A stretch of DNA of 15,150 nucleotides from JBDTMC01 sp039934475 (GCA_039934475.1 JBDTMC010000157.1:1-15150), one strand, 5' to 3'; positions 1-8,419 are shown, counted from the first letter of the stretch. Numbers and translations are program-made. Notes: a model not told the origin generated them from the sequence alone.

Positions 1-560
1 AGCTCGAATTCACCGTCTCCTTTGCCCTTTTGGCCCCAGTGGCGGACGTATTCGCCGTCTTTGGTGTACTGGACGACACGCGCATTGATGTAGCCATCGG
101 TGACGTAGAATCCGCCGTCGGGCCGGAAGGCGACGCTGGTGGGTTCGTTGAAGGAGTATTTGCTGTCGTTGTCGCCAGAATGCTTGCCGGCCTGAGTAAT
201 CACCATTAGCAGTTTGCCAGCGGGTGTGAACTTCATGACGGCGTGCCCCTTAACATCGATCAGCCAAACGTTGCTCTCCTTGTCGACGCGCAGACCGTGG
301 GCACTGATGATGGGGACTTCGCTCCAGGCCTGCAGCATGCGGCCATCCGGGGAGAATTGCATAACCGGGTGGGGACCACGGTTGAAGACCCAAATGGAGC
401 CGTCAGGCGCAACGTCTACGCCGGAAGTTTCGCCGAAGTTCCAGCCGGCTGGCAATTTCGGCCAATCGGGAACGGCCTGGTAGGGGAGCAGGGGGGCGGT
501 GTCGATGTCGGCGGCCAGACTGCAGAAGACGAAAAGAGCGCCCAGGACCAGCTTTTTCAT
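1..560 (-). CDS. Secreted NHL-repeat beta-propeller protein (partial, C-terminus outside window)
   Basis: The open frame runs from an ATG at 560 to the left edge, so only the first 186 residues are visible. It begins with a short signal peptide (MKKLVLGALFVFCSLAAD), so the product is probably exported. Repeated blades follow, with the NHL pattern of a valine or glycine strand, PDG turn, and hydrophobic WV/YV strand: SGVDVAPDGSIWVFNR near residue 48, SAHGLRVDKESNVWLID near 88, and NEPTSVAFRPDGGFYVTDGY near 138, then WGQKGKGDGEFE. The last stretch resembles the lyase domain of peptidyl-alpha-hydroxyglycine alpha-amidating lyase, a six-bladed NHL propeller. Bacterial relatives are mostly uncharacterised, so the enzymatic role is not assured. 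No convincing Shine-Dalgarno sequence precedes the ATG. The gene is divergent from the HEAT-repeat gene. Fold call is firm; function is open. Confidence 0.85.
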   Translation of the reverse strand, partial: MKKLVLGALFVFCSLAADIDTAPLLPYQAVPDWPKLPAGWNFGETSGVDVAPDGSIWVFNRGPHPVMQFSPDGRMLQAWSEVPIISAHGLRVDKESNVWLIDVKGHAVMKFTPAGKLLMVITQAGKHSGDNDSKYSFNEPTSVAFRPDGGFYVTDGYINARVVQYTKDGEYVRHWGQKGKGDGEFE

Positions 561-607
561 GTTGCAGACTGTATCACAGGAGAGGAGGAACTAAGACATT
601 TTCCGAT

Positions 608-617
608 CATACGTATG
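608..617. repeat. 10-bp perfect palindrome in the divergent intergenic region
   Basis: CATACGTATG reads the same on both strands and lies between the two divergent genes, 48 bp from the NHL-protein start and 35 bp from the ATG at 652. The minus strand across it also reads TATGAT (611 to 606), which could be a -10 box for the NHL gene, but no good -35 accompanies it. A role as operator or promoter element is inference only; a 10-bp palindrome can occur by chance. Confidence 0.3.
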
Positions 618-651
618 TAGATTTTTGGAGGTTCCTCCGATAAGAGATCGA

Positions 652-2466
652 ATGACGCAGCCCGACAGCCTCAATTCGGTGGTACCAGCGGCGGCGCCAA
701 TCGAACAGTTGACTCACATTTTGGACTGTTTCTCAGCGGGCCCGATGCGAGCGCGCGAGAATATCGACCGGCTGGTGGAAGCGGATAAGTCTGCCTTTCT
801 GGATGCCGCTACGCCCCTGATTCTGTTGGCGAAGACGGACCAAGGCTATCGATATCTGCTGGCGCAGATGCTGGCAAAAGGATTCTTTGTTGAAATTGTC
901 TGCAACACGGCGCGGATGGATTCTGTTGCCGGTGTGACATTCCTGCGCGCTGCGGTTAAGATGGACCCGCAGTTCGACGTGAAGTTGACCCGATGGTTGC
1001 TGGACGAGGGTAACAGGCAATGGCTGACGAGTATGGGCTCGCAGTCAGAGACGCTTCTGGATGTACTTGCTGAGGCTTCTCCGGGCAACCGGCTGCTGCC
1101 TTTGGTAATTCAGTTCCTGCGAAGCAAGGGTGAGCACGTGAGTTCGAAGGCGGCATTGCTGGTGGCGCAGCGGAGCCAGCAGGTGGAACTGGCGTTGGCC
1201 GACCCGGATCCACGTGTCCGCGCGAATGCCGTGGAAGCATTGTGGGGTTTGGATACGCAGAAGGCGCGCCGGACTTTATACAACGCGATTGACGACAGCA
1301 ACAACCGGGTGGTGGGGAACGCGCTACTGGGACTGCTGAAGCTTAAGGAGAGGTCGGCGACCATACGGTTGTCGGCAATGGCACGGCATCAGGATCCCTT
1401 GTTCCGCGCTTCAGCAGCCTGGGTGATGGGCCAAACGCGGGATCGCCGCTACGTGCAATTCCTGGAAGACATCCAGGGGAAGGACGTGGAAACGGTTGGC
1501 GCCGTGGCGGTCAAGGCGCTGGACGTCATCAGAGGTCCGAAAGGCCAGGCTCCCCCGCCGACGGAAATCACGATGCGGATTCTGCGGCTGTGCGGGGACA
1601 CGGGCGGCAAGTGGCGAATTGCGTTGCACACGGTACTTCCCGATGCGGCGGCGAAATCTCAGCTGACAGGGAGGGTGGTCCTGGACGGCGAAGAAGTCAC
1701 GGCTGTGCAGGTGCGGCGGATTCGCGCAGGGTCACTGGCGGTAGGGGTCCTATTGCCTGCGGTATGGATTGATGAGGTTCACCCCGCGGCTCGAGCGTTG
1801 GTGAATAACCGGAGGGCGATGGATCGGATGGCGATCGCACGGTATTCCACGACGTCAATGGCAGAAGGCGGCACGTCCGCCGGGGGATACTCACCCATTC
1901 GCGGCCTGTCGCTGGCGCATGATTCGAACCGGCCCAAAGCGCGCGTTGTCTATAGTTTGGAACCGCCATTCCCGCCGCGCCTGATGAAAGAACCGCCGGG
2001 TATCCCGAATCTGTTTGACTCCCTCGGAGCACTGATTGAGGCTCCGGCGGGTCTTGCCAGTCACGCCGGGGTTATTCTGGTAGCCCCTCCGAGCCCCGCC
2101 TTCGAGCAGGAGGCGAGCCAGGAGTCCCTACTGGAGTTGTTTTCAAAGGCTGATTCGCATGGCGGTTCGATTCATGCTATTACAACGGCCGACTTCCCCG
2201 AGAGCAGCCTGAAACTACTGCACTCCCTATGCCGCGGCACGGGAGGGATGGTCCTCCGGGGGGGGCGCGATCTATCAATGACCAACCTGATGGACGCTCT
2301 CTACCGGCACCTGACCGACGGCGTTGAATTGACCTTCCGAGGCAAGCCGGACGCCAAATCGATCACAATTTCACTGATGGGTGAGGAGTTCCAGGGACAC
2401 GTGGCTTGCGATCTGCCGGTGGCGCCGGAGCCGAACCGGTGGGGCGAGACCATCCGCTACTGGTAA
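652..2466 (+). CDS. HEAT-repeat protein with degenerate VWFA-like C-terminal domain
   Basis: The protein is about 604 residues from the ATG at 652; a TTG at 625 in frame would add nine residues. It has no obvious signal peptide. The N-terminal third is helical. Residues of about 168-296 show HEAT-type helical repeats, for example PDPRVRANAVEALWGL, DDSNNRVVGNALLGLLKL and QDPLFRASAAWVMGQ. From about residue 320 the protein turns beta-rich and resembles VWFA-related domains common in Acidobacteriota: a long helix ending NNRRAMDRMAIARYST, then GVILVAPPSPAF, then a helix followed by GGSIHAITTADF and RGTGGMVLRGGRDL, as in the late strands of a von Willebrand A fold. The metal-binding DxSxS motif is not visible, so metal-dependent adhesion is doubtful. 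HEAT repeats usually bind proteins, so a scaffold role is likely. Its stop is 7 bp from the convergent hypothetical gene. Exact function unknown. Confidence 0.85.
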   Translation: MTQPDSLNSVVPAAAPIEQLTHILDCFSAGPMRARENIDRLVEADKSAFLDAATPLILLAKTDQGYRYLLAQMLAKGFFVEIVCNTARMDSVAGVTFLRAAVKMDPQFDVKLTRWLLDEGNRQWLTSMGSQSETLLDVLAEASPGNRLLPLVIQFLRSKGEHVSSKAALLVAQRSQQVELALADPDPRVRANAVEALWGLDTQKARRTLYNAIDDSNNRVVGNALLGLLKLKERSATIRLSAMARHQDPLFRASAAWVMGQTRDRRYVQFLEDIQGKDVETVGAVAVKALDVIRGPKGQAPPPTEITMRILRLCGDTGGKWRIALHTVLPDAAAKSQLTGRVVLDGEEVTAVQVRRIRAGSLAVGVLLPAVWIDEVHPAARALVNNRRAMDRMAIARYSTTSMAEGGTSAGGYSPIRGLSLAHDSNRPKARVVYSLEPPFPPRLMKEPPGIPNLFDSLGALIEAPAGLASHAGVILVAPPSPAFEQEASQESLLELFSKADSHGGSIHAITTADFPESSLKLLHSLCRGTGGMVLRGGRDLSMTNLMDALYRHLTDGVELTFRGKPDAKSITISLMGEEFQGHVACDLPVAPEPNRWGETIRYW

Positions 2467-2473
2467 AACGGCA

Positions 2474-3160
2474 TTAGCGCATATAGAACAAGCTGAGACG
2501 CGGGAGTTGGGACCGTTCGAGCAGGCGGCGATCGAGAAACTGTTTTTCCAGCATGGAGAGTTGCGGCGCGCTCATCTTTCCGCGATAGGGTTTGAGTTGC
2601 AGATCGAGTTCGCGGCGTGCCTGGAAAAGTTCTTCCTCGGTTTGGACGGCGCGCGCGGTGGCGATCATCTTCTCTTCGAGCCCAGTGAGGCGCTGCTCCA
2701 GTTGCTCCAAATCCCGGTAGTGTTCGGGGGCCTCCTGAGCGAGCCGGGTGAGGGCAGCGGCGATATCTTCGAGTCCAGGTTTTGCGGAGAGTGCGGTGGC
2801 GTTGCGTGTGAGATGCTGCGTCAGGTCATCGAGAGAGAACGGCGCTTCCACCTCCTTTCTCGTGGCGGCGGGTTGGGCCCCGGCCATGATCTGGGCTTCG
2901 GTCAACACAGCTTGCGAGCAGTACGCCACAGAATTGACGGCCTGAACCTTTGACTTCTTGGAGCGCCACTTTTCAAAAGCCGCGTCGATGCCCCGCAACA
3001 CGGCTTCCAGTGGCACCTCTGAGTTCTTCCAGCTTTCGATGATGGCCCAATCCAGAGGCGAGAGCAGAAACAAACCGGTACCGCGGGCCTTCTGAAAATG
3101 CTCCTCTATTTCGGTGAAGTAGTTGAAGTAGTTCAGCTGCGAGAAATCTTCAGGACTCAC
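2474..3160 (-). CDS. Conserved hypothetical protein, last gene of the valS-coaX operon
   Basis: I do not recognise a characterised family. The chosen GTG start at 3160 overlaps the coaX stop in a GTGA, as nadC does with valS, and gives 228 residues; an in-frame TTG at 3181 would add seven and overlap coaX by 25 bp. The N-terminal part is conserved-looking, with LNYFNYFTEIEEHFQ, then LSPLDWAIIESWKNSEVPLE and VLRGIDAAFEKW, a pattern suggesting a compact helical domain with invariant tryptophans. A linker follows, then a charged helical region with coiled-coil character from roughly residue 140 to 210 (for example LEQLEQRLTGLEEKM). There is no signal peptide or membrane segment, so it is probably cytoplasmic. 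Context makes co-expression with coaX likely, but that does not establish a role in CoA synthesis. Confidence 0.8.
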   Translation of the reverse strand: MSPEDFSQLNYFNYFTEIEEHFQKARGTGLFLLSPLDWAIIESWKNSEVPLEAVLRGIDAAFEKWRSKKSKVQAVNSVAYCSQAVLTEAQIMAGAQPAATRKEVEAPFSLDDLTQHLTRNATALSAKPGLEDIAAALTRLAQEAPEHYRDLEQLEQRLTGLEEKMIATARAVQTEEELFQARRELDLQLKPYRGKMSAPQLSMLEKQFLDRRLLERSQLPRLSLFYMR

Positions 3161-3927
3161 TGCTTTTGATTCCGTTCCCAAATGATCTGAAGTCCTTCCA
3201 GAGTGAGGTCGTCATCGGCGATTTTGAGGAAGCGCGATCCGGTTACAATCAATGGCGCCTGGCCCCCGGTGGAGACGCATCTTGTGTCTGGTCCCATCAC
3301 GGCGAACATGCGCTCGAGGATGCCGTCGATCATGCCGACCGTCCCGTAAAAGATGCCGCTCTGGATGCTGCCCACGGTGTTTGTCCCGATCAGCTTTTCC
3401 GGTTGACGAAAATCGACTAGTGGAAGGCGAGCGGTCTTGGCGAAGAGGGCGTTTATGGAGATACCGATGCCTGGGCAGATGACGCCGCCCATGTATTCGG
3501 CCTTAGCGGAAATGGCGTCGAAAGTAATTGCCGTTCCGAGGTCCACGACGACGCAAGGGCCACCGTACTTTTCAAAAGCCGCGACGCCATTGACGATGCG
3601 GTCCGCGCCAACGTCGCGTGGGTTGTCGTAGAGGTTACTCAGACCGGTGTACGTGCCAGGAGTGACGAACATCGGCTGCTGGCCGAAGTAGCGTGCAGCC
3701 ATGGTCACCAGCGGCTGGTCGAGAGGCGGCACAACGCTGGCGATGATGATGCCATCGATGTCTTTGATGCCCATGCCGGTGAGGTCGAAGAGGTTGCGGA
3801 GCTTAATGCCCCACTCGTCGGCAGTCTGGTCATGAACAGTCCGCAGGCGCCAGCGATTGACGATCTTACCCCCCTCGAAGACTCCGATGGTGAGATTGGT
3901 ATTCCCGGCGTCGAGTGCGAGCAGCAT
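3157..3927 (-). CDS. coaX: Type III pantothenate kinase
   Basis: CoaX phosphorylates pantothenate with ATP, the first step of coenzyme A synthesis, in the cytoplasm. The 256-residue length fits the family. The acetate and sugar kinase/Hsp70/actin (ASKHA) phosphate-binding motif DAGNTNLTIG lies at residues 6-15, SVVP at 64-67, GADR at 107-110, the catalytic-region motif DLGTAITFD at 129-137, GGVICPG at 147-153 and STGG at 219-222. These are the diagnostic motifs that separate type III from CoaA and CoaW kinases. The type III enzymes are known to need a monovalent cation and to be insensitive to CoA feedback. The ATG at 3927 places DAGNT at the usual distance from the N-terminus. It lies 17 bp after birA and its TGA overlaps the start of the next gene, consistent with one transcript. 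Confidence 0.96.
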   Translation of the reverse strand: MLLALDAGNTNLTIGVFEGGKIVNRWRLRTVHDQTADEWGIKLRNLFDLTGMGIKDIDGIIIASVVPPLDQPLVTMAARYFGQQPMFVTPGTYTGLSNLYDNPRDVGADRIVNGVAAFEKYGGPCVVVDLGTAITFDAISAKAEYMGGVICPGIGISINALFAKTARLPLVDFRQPEKLIGTNTVGSIQSGIFYGTVGMIDGILERMFAVMGPDTRCVSTGGQAPLIVTGSRFLKIADDDLTLEGLQIIWERNQKQ

Positions 3928-3944
3928 GAGTATCTCGAATTACG

Positions 3945-4709
3945 TTACCATCCGGCGGCCGGGCGCACGCCACCGGCGAGGATGGTGACCAGGGTCCCGT
4001 CATCCTTACGTAGTTGCAGAAAGCCGGCGGGCGTGAGGCCGGCAGTGACTCCTACGATGGGTCCGTTGGCTTGGTCCACAACCACGCGGCGGCCGCGCAC
4101 GTAACTGGATGAGTTCTCGAACATCTGGAGGATAGGTTCTATGCCGCTGGTGATGAGCACTTTGGTGAAGCTGTCGATGGCTCCAAGCAAGTAGACCAAC
4201 AACGGTTCGCGGCGCTGTTCACGGCCTGTGGCGATGGCGAGGGATGTCGCTACGGCCGCCACTTCGGGCGGGAATTCGGTCTGATTGACATTCATCCCAA
4301 TGCCCGCCAGGACGGCGTCGCCACTGAGTTGCGCGAGAATGCCGGCGCACTTCTTGTCATCCACCATGAGGTCATTGGGCCAGCGGAGATCGCATTGGGC
4401 GCCGCCGAGGAGGCGCGCGGTGTCGGCGACAGCCAAACCGAGTGCCAGCGTGAGCACCGGAACGTGAGCCGGCGCCAGCGGCAGGCGCAGCACAATGGTG
4501 AAGTAGAGACCCGATTCCTTGGGCGAGTGCCAGCTTCGTCCGAGACGGCCTTGTCCAGCGGTCTGCTCTTCCGCGCCGACCACGGTTCCAGAAGGGCAGC
4601 CTTCTGCAGCCAGGCGCGCGGCTTCGGTCATGGTGGAGTCAATCGACTCGTGCCAGTAGAACTGCCGGTTGGCTAGCCGGGATTGGACGAAGTCGAGGTC
4701 TATTGCCAT
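3945..4709 (-). CDS. birA: Biotin--[acetyl-CoA-carboxylase] ligase, monofunctional type
   Basis: The enzyme makes biotinyl-AMP and transfers biotin to the lysine of biotin carboxyl carrier proteins. The 254 residues hold the catalytic domain motifs: DST at 24-26, EEQTAGQGRLGRSW at 47-60 with the adenylate-binding loop, RWPNDL at 109-114, KCAGIL at 120-125 and GIGMNVN at 136-142. A small SH3-like C-terminal domain follows from about residue 205. The N-terminal winged-helix DNA-binding domain of the bifunctional E. coli BirA is absent, so this is a class I ligase and should not repress biotin genes directly. The ATG at 4709 overlaps the 3' end of nadC by 10 bp, indicating translational coupling. 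The nadC-birA-coaX order is seen in many bacteria. Confidence 0.95.
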   Translation of the reverse strand: MAIDLDFVQSRLANRQFYWHESIDSTMTEAARLAAEGCPSGTVVGAEEQTAGQGRLGRSWHSPKESGLYFTIVLRLPLAPAHVPVLTLALGLAVADTARLLGGAQCDLRWPNDLMVDDKKCAGILAQLSGDAVLAGIGMNVNQTEFPPEVAAVATSLAIATGREQRREPLLVYLLGAIDSFTKVLITSGIEPILQMFENSSSYVRGRRVVVDQANGPIVGVTAGLTPAGFLQLRKDDGTLVTILAGGVRPAAGW

Positions 4710-5539
4710 TGGAGCCGGAAGTTGATGTCGACGGCGGGCGCTGAATGGGTGATGGCGCCGACGGAGACGAAGTCAGCTCCGGCTTCGGCGTAGGCACGGA
4801 CGGTCTCCAGCGTGATGCCACCGGAGAGTTCCACCGAGGCACGGCCATCAATGTGGCGAATCCACTCCCCGGCTTCGGCAGGCGTTAGGTTGTCGAGCAA
4901 GAGGCGGGTGGCGCCGTTTTCCAGGGCCTCGTCGAGTTCAGCCCGGGTGCGGACTTCGATCTCCACCGGTACTCCCGCCGCTTTGGCAGTGTGAAGGGCC
5001 GGAGCGACGCCGCCGGCAGCCGTGATGTGATTGTTCTTGATGAGTATCGCGTCGAAGAGCCCGAGACGATGGTTGGTGACTCCGCCGGCGGCGGCAGCCA
5101 TCTTCTCCAGGCGTCGAAGGCCGGGAGTGGTCTTACGGGTGTCGAGGATCTTGCACTTGGTTCCGGCCACAGCATCCACATAACGGCGGGCCAGGGTGGC
5201 AACACCGCTGAGGCGCTGCATGAAGTTCAGCGCGACACGCTCGCACTCGAGCAGCGTTCGGGCGTTGCCGTGAACGGTGGCGATGCGATCGCCAGTGACG
5301 ACCGGCGAACCACTCGGCTTCTGAATCACGAGTTCGTCGACGCTACCGCGCCTTTCATAGATGACGGCGAGTAATTCCGTGCCCGCCAGGACCATGTCCT
5401 CGCGCGCGAAGAAGGTTCCCGAGGCCAAGCGGTCGGAAGCCACGGTGTAGCGAGAGGTGATATCGCCGTCACCAATGTCCTCTTCCAGTGCCCGCCGCAC
5501 CGCTTCCCGCACTTCGTGGTGGGAGACGTCGAAGGTCAC
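4700..5539 (-). CDS. nadC: Nicotinate-nucleotide pyrophosphorylase (carboxylating), quinolinate phosphoribosyltransferase
   Basis: NadC converts quinolinate and phosphoribosyl pyrophosphate to nicotinate mononucleotide, CO2 and pyrophosphate, the entry to NAD synthesis from the de novo route. Its 279 residues match the usual family length. Visible motifs are EDIGDGDIT at 20-28, ERVALNFMQRLSGVAT at 100-115, DTRKTTPGLR at 133-142 (the substrate-binding arginine and lysines), NHRLGL at 156-161, IKNNH at 167-171, EIEV at 193-196, LLLDN at 213-217, SGGI at 239-242 and VGAITHS at 260-266. The start is a GTG at 5539, whose GTGA overlaps the valS stop. The other de novo genes, nadA and nadB, are not in the window. 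Identification is secure. Confidence 0.97.
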   Translation of the reverse strand: MTFDVSHHEVREAVRRALEEDIGDGDITSRYTVASDRLASGTFFAREDMVLAGTELLAVIYERRGSVDELVIQKPSGSPVVTGDRIATVHGNARTLLECERVALNFMQRLSGVATLARRYVDAVAGTKCKILDTRKTTPGLRRLEKMAAAAGGVTNHRLGLFDAILIKNNHITAAGGVAPALHTAKAAGVPVEIEVRTRAELDEALENGATRLLLDNLTPAEAGEWIRHIDGRASVELSGGITLETVRAYAEAGADFVSVGAITHSAPAVDINFRLQWQ

Positions 5540-8214
5540 TGAGCCACCAGTCCTTCCAGCGCGGAGCGGTTCTTACCAAGTTGGGATTCGTATTCAACAA
5601 GTTTGGCACGAATGCCGTCCACAACCTTGGCGGGGGCCTTATTGATGAAGGTCTCGTCGCCCAACTGGCGCTGGGAGTTGGCGATTACCTTCTCCAGTTG
5701 CTCGATGTCTTTCTGAAGGCGCTTGCGTTGGGCGTCGGCCTGAGCCACGGGGACACTCAGGACGAGGTCGAATTCAGGGGTGGATCGGATGGCCGTACCC
5801 TCCGTTTTGGGTGCGTGTTCCTCGCGCAGTTCGAGCTTTACGTTGGCCAGTCTCTCGATGGCGTTGCGCTCGCTGCGGGCGACGTGCAGAGCGGCCGTTG
5901 TGGAGTAGAGGACTCCGTCCAGCACTTGCTTGGGATCAGTGATCTGCAGATCCGTGCGGAGGTTGCGGGCAGCGGTGACGATGTCCTGCAACAGGGACAT
6001 CTCATGCGCGGCCGGGAAGTCCACGGCGCTGTTGTCGTATTCGGGGAAACGAGCGAGGGCGATGGACGCAGGCCGGCGATCGGTCTTGCGGACCAGGCGC
6101 TGCCACAGTTCCTCAGTGAGGAACGGCATCACCGGATGGAGTAGGCGTAAAGAGATTTCAAATGCTTTGAGTAGATTGCGGATGTTTGCCTTGGAATCGG
6201 GAAATTCCTGAATCCGAAGCTTCTTCAACTCCACATACCAATCGCAGAACTCGCCCCAGAAGAAGTGGTAGAGCGTATCGGCCACTTCATGATAGCGATA
6301 AGCCTCAATGGCGCGGCTGGTGTTCTCCGCGGCGCGGTTGAGCTTGGCGAATATCCAGCGGTCTTCCAGCGGGACGGCGAGACTGGCTTCATGGGGCTCG
6401 CCCATACAGCAGTCAGTTTCGCCCGGATCGTAGTCCTCAATGCCCGCTTTCTCCATGTTCATGAAGATGAAGCGAGCGGCGTTCCAGATCTTGTTGGCAA
6501 AAGCGCGCGCCGATTCTACGCGGTCCTGGCTGACGACGATATCCGTGCCGGGGGCGGCGCCGCGGAGCAGGGCGAAGCGTACGGCGTCGGTGCCATATTG
6601 CTCGGTGACAACCAGAGGGTCAATCGTGTTGCCCTTCGTCTTCGACATCTTTTGTTTGTCGGCATCGCGGACCAGGCCGTGGATGTAGACGTCGCTGAAG
6701 GGTACTTCGCCCATGCATTCCAGACCCATCATCGCCATGCGCGCCACCCAGAAGAAGAGGATGTCGAAGCCGGTGATAAGCAGGGTGGTGGGATAGTAAG
6801 TCGCGAGGTCGATTGTCTTTTCAGGCCAACCGAGGGTGGAGAAGGGCCACAGGCCGGAACTGAACCAGGTGTCGAGCACGTCCGGGTCCTGCACAAGATT
6901 CGTGGAACCGCACTTACAGCGTTCCGGTGTCTCGCGCGCCACTATGATCTCGTCGCACTCTTCGCAGTGCCAGGCGGGGATACGATGACCCCACCAGAGC
7001 TGGCGCGAGATACACCAGTCGCGGATGTTGTACATCCATTCGAAGTACGTCTTCGACCAGTTTTCCGGAATGAAGCGGATGCGGCCGGATTCCACGGCTT
7101 CGATGGCAGGCTGCGCCAGCGGCTTCATGGAGACGAACCATTGTTTGGAGACGAGCGGTTCGACAATAGTCTTGCAGCGCTGGCAGCGGCCGGCGTTGAG
7201 CTGATAGGGCTCCACTTTGTCGAGGACGGCGAGTTCGTCGAGAGCGGCCACCACCTGTTTGCGGGCGTCGAAGCGGTCAAGCCCGGCGAAACGGCCGGCG
7301 TTCTCGGTCATCTTGGCGTGCTTGTCGATGACTTCGATCCGCGGGAGGTTGTGGCGCTGCCCGGCGGCGAAGTCGTTGGGATCGTGCGCCGGAGTGACCT
7401 TGACGACACCGGTTCCAAACTCAGGGTCGGCCATGTCGTCGAGAATGATGGGGATTTCGCGGTCCATCAGCGGAAGGCGGACAGTGCGGCCGTGGAGATC
7501 CTTATAACGCTCGTCTTTGGCGTTGATGGCGACGGCGGTGTCGCCGAGCATGGTTTCCGGACGCGTGGTGGCGACCACAAGATAACGGTCGGTGCCAACC
7601 ACCGGGTAGCGGATGTGCCACAGGTTGCCTTGCGATTCCTCATGCACCACTTCGAGATCGGAGAGGGCGGTGAGGCAGCGCGGGCACCAGTTGATCATGT
7701 ACTGGCCGCGGTAGATGAGGCCCTTTTCGTAGAGGCGGACGAAGACTTCGCGGACGGCGCGGGATAGCCCCTCATCGAGGGTGAAACGCTGACGGCTCCA
7801 ATCGCAGCTGGTTCCGGTGCGGATCATTTGGCGGACGATGTTCCCGCCGTACTCCTCCTTCCACTGCCAGACGCGTTTTTCGAACTCCTCGCGGCCAAGC
7901 TGGTGGCGAGTGAGGCCTTCCTTGGCGAGCTGGCGTTCCACCACCATTTGAGTGGCGATGCCGGCGTGGTCGGTCCCGGGCAGCCAAAGGGTGTTGTGGC
8001 CGCGCATGCGGTGCCAGCGGGTGGTGACATCGATCTCGGTGTGCTCCAACATGTGTCCCATGTGGAGCGAGCCTGTAACGTTGGGCGGAGGGATGACGAG
8101 GGAGAAGACTTTGCCGCCCTTGGAGGGCTCAGCGTGGAAGATCCCGGAGCTCACCCACCATTCGGCCCAATGGGGCTCAAATCGTTGAGGTTCATAGACT
8201 TTGTCGATTTGCAT
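5536..8214 (-). CDS. valS: Valine--tRNA ligase
   Basis: A class I aminoacyl-tRNA synthetase that charges tRNA-Val with valine. The 892-residue length is normal. The signature PPPNVTGSLHMGHM contains the HIGH-type motif HMGH at 51-54, and KMSKTKGN at 522-529 is the KMSKS loop with a threonine in the last position. Between them lies the CP1 editing domain, followed by zinc-ribbon-like cysteines (CQRCK, later WHCEECDE and CKCGS). WFSSGLWPFSTLGWP is the typical segment before the KMSKS loop. The C-terminus, from about residue 825, is the ValRS coiled-coil arm. The ATG at 8214 is the first gene start of the operon; no good Shine-Dalgarno sequence precedes it, and a TAGAAT at 8233 to 8228 on the minus strand hints at a promoter very close to the start codon. 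The 500-codon open frame on the opposite strand is a GC-driven shadow. Confidence 0.98.
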   Translation of the reverse strand: MQIDKVYEPQRFEPHWAEWWVSSGIFHAEPSKGGKVFSLVIPPPNVTGSLHMGHMLEHTEIDVTTRWHRMRGHNTLWLPGTDHAGIATQMVVERQLAKEGLTRHQLGREEFEKRVWQWKEEYGGNIVRQMIRTGTSCDWSRQRFTLDEGLSRAVREVFVRLYEKGLIYRGQYMINWCPRCLTALSDLEVVHEESQGNLWHIRYPVVGTDRYLVVATTRPETMLGDTAVAINAKDERYKDLHGRTVRLPLMDREIPIILDDMADPEFGTGVVKVTPAHDPNDFAAGQRHNLPRIEVIDKHAKMTENAGRFAGLDRFDARKQVVAALDELAVLDKVEPYQLNAGRCQRCKTIVEPLVSKQWFVSMKPLAQPAIEAVESGRIRFIPENWSKTYFEWMYNIRDWCISRQLWWGHRIPAWHCEECDEIIVARETPERCKCGSTNLVQDPDVLDTWFSSGLWPFSTLGWPEKTIDLATYYPTTLLITGFDILFFWVARMAMMGLECMGEVPFSDVYIHGLVRDADKQKMSKTKGNTIDPLVVTEQYGTDAVRFALLRGAAPGTDIVVSQDRVESARAFANKIWNAARFIFMNMEKAGIEDYDPGETDCCMGEPHEASLAVPLEDRWIFAKLNRAAENTSRAIEAYRYHEVADTLYHFFWGEFCDWYVELKKLRIQEFPDSKANIRNLLKAFEISLRLLHPVMPFLTEELWQRLVRKTDRRPASIALARFPEYDNSAVDFPAAHEMSLLQDIVTAARNLRTDLQITDPKQVLDGVLYSTTAALHVARSERNAIERLANVKLELREEHAPKTEGTAIRSTPEFDLVLSVPVAQADAQRKRLQKDIEQLEKVIANSQRQLGDETFINKAPAKVVDGIRAKLVEYESQLGKNRSALEGLVAQ

Positions 8215-8260
8215 GGGGAAACGTTCATTCTATCATGCAAGGGTTTGGATCCCTCGCGTG

Positions 8261-8278
8261 ATATCCCTGGCGGGATAT
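8261..8278. repeat. Perfect 7-bp hairpin ATATCCC-tggc-GGGATAT
   Basis: ATATCCC at 8261-8267 pairs exactly with GGGATAT at 8272-8278 around a 4-base loop. It sits 47-64 bp upstream of the valS ATG, so it may lie close to, or just upstream of, the valS promoter. Function not shown by the sequence. Confidence 0.55.
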
Positions 8279-8350
8279 GAAGACAGGAGATGGCAGGCAG
8301 GAGTCTTGCAAGGGCCCGAGCCCTCGCCATCCCTTCGAGATGATGACACT

Positions 8351-8419
8351 GGAGACGGAAGACGGAAGTCGAGGGCCTGTTTGCGGCCCACGGACTTCCG
8401 TCTTCGGCCTTCTGTCTCC
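8351..8419. repeat. Long nested hairpin with three collinear stems
   Basis: Three successive stems fit together: GGAGACGGAA (8351-8360) with TTCTGTCTCC (8410-8419, one wobble pair), GACGGAAGTC (8361-8370) with GACTTCCGTC (8393-8402, perfect), and GGGCC (8373-8377) with GGCCC (8385-8389, perfect). Only a 7-base bulge on the right arm (8403-8409) interrupts the outer junction. The arm also carries a tandem GGAAGAC-GGAAGTC pattern. A 69-base fold with 25 pairs is unlikely by chance. As RNA it could shield the 3' end of the upstream gene's transcript; as DNA it looks like a REP or MITE core. Confidence 0.65.

Noticed and set aside
2381..2953. 190-codon plus-strand frame spanning the convergent gene ends
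   Set aside because: It crosses the end of the HEAT-repeat gene and the antisense of the hypothetical gene; the low-complexity composition is a shadow of the charged coiled coil.
5488..6144. 218-codon plus-strand frame over the valS 3' end and nadC start
   Set aside because: Antisense to the ValRS C-terminal domain and the nadC start, no motif, no ribosome binding site.
6265..7767. 500-codon open frame on the plus strand opposite valS
   Set aside because: valS on the other strand is an unmistakable full-length gene; the antisense frame has no recognisable domain and reflects GC-rich codon bias.
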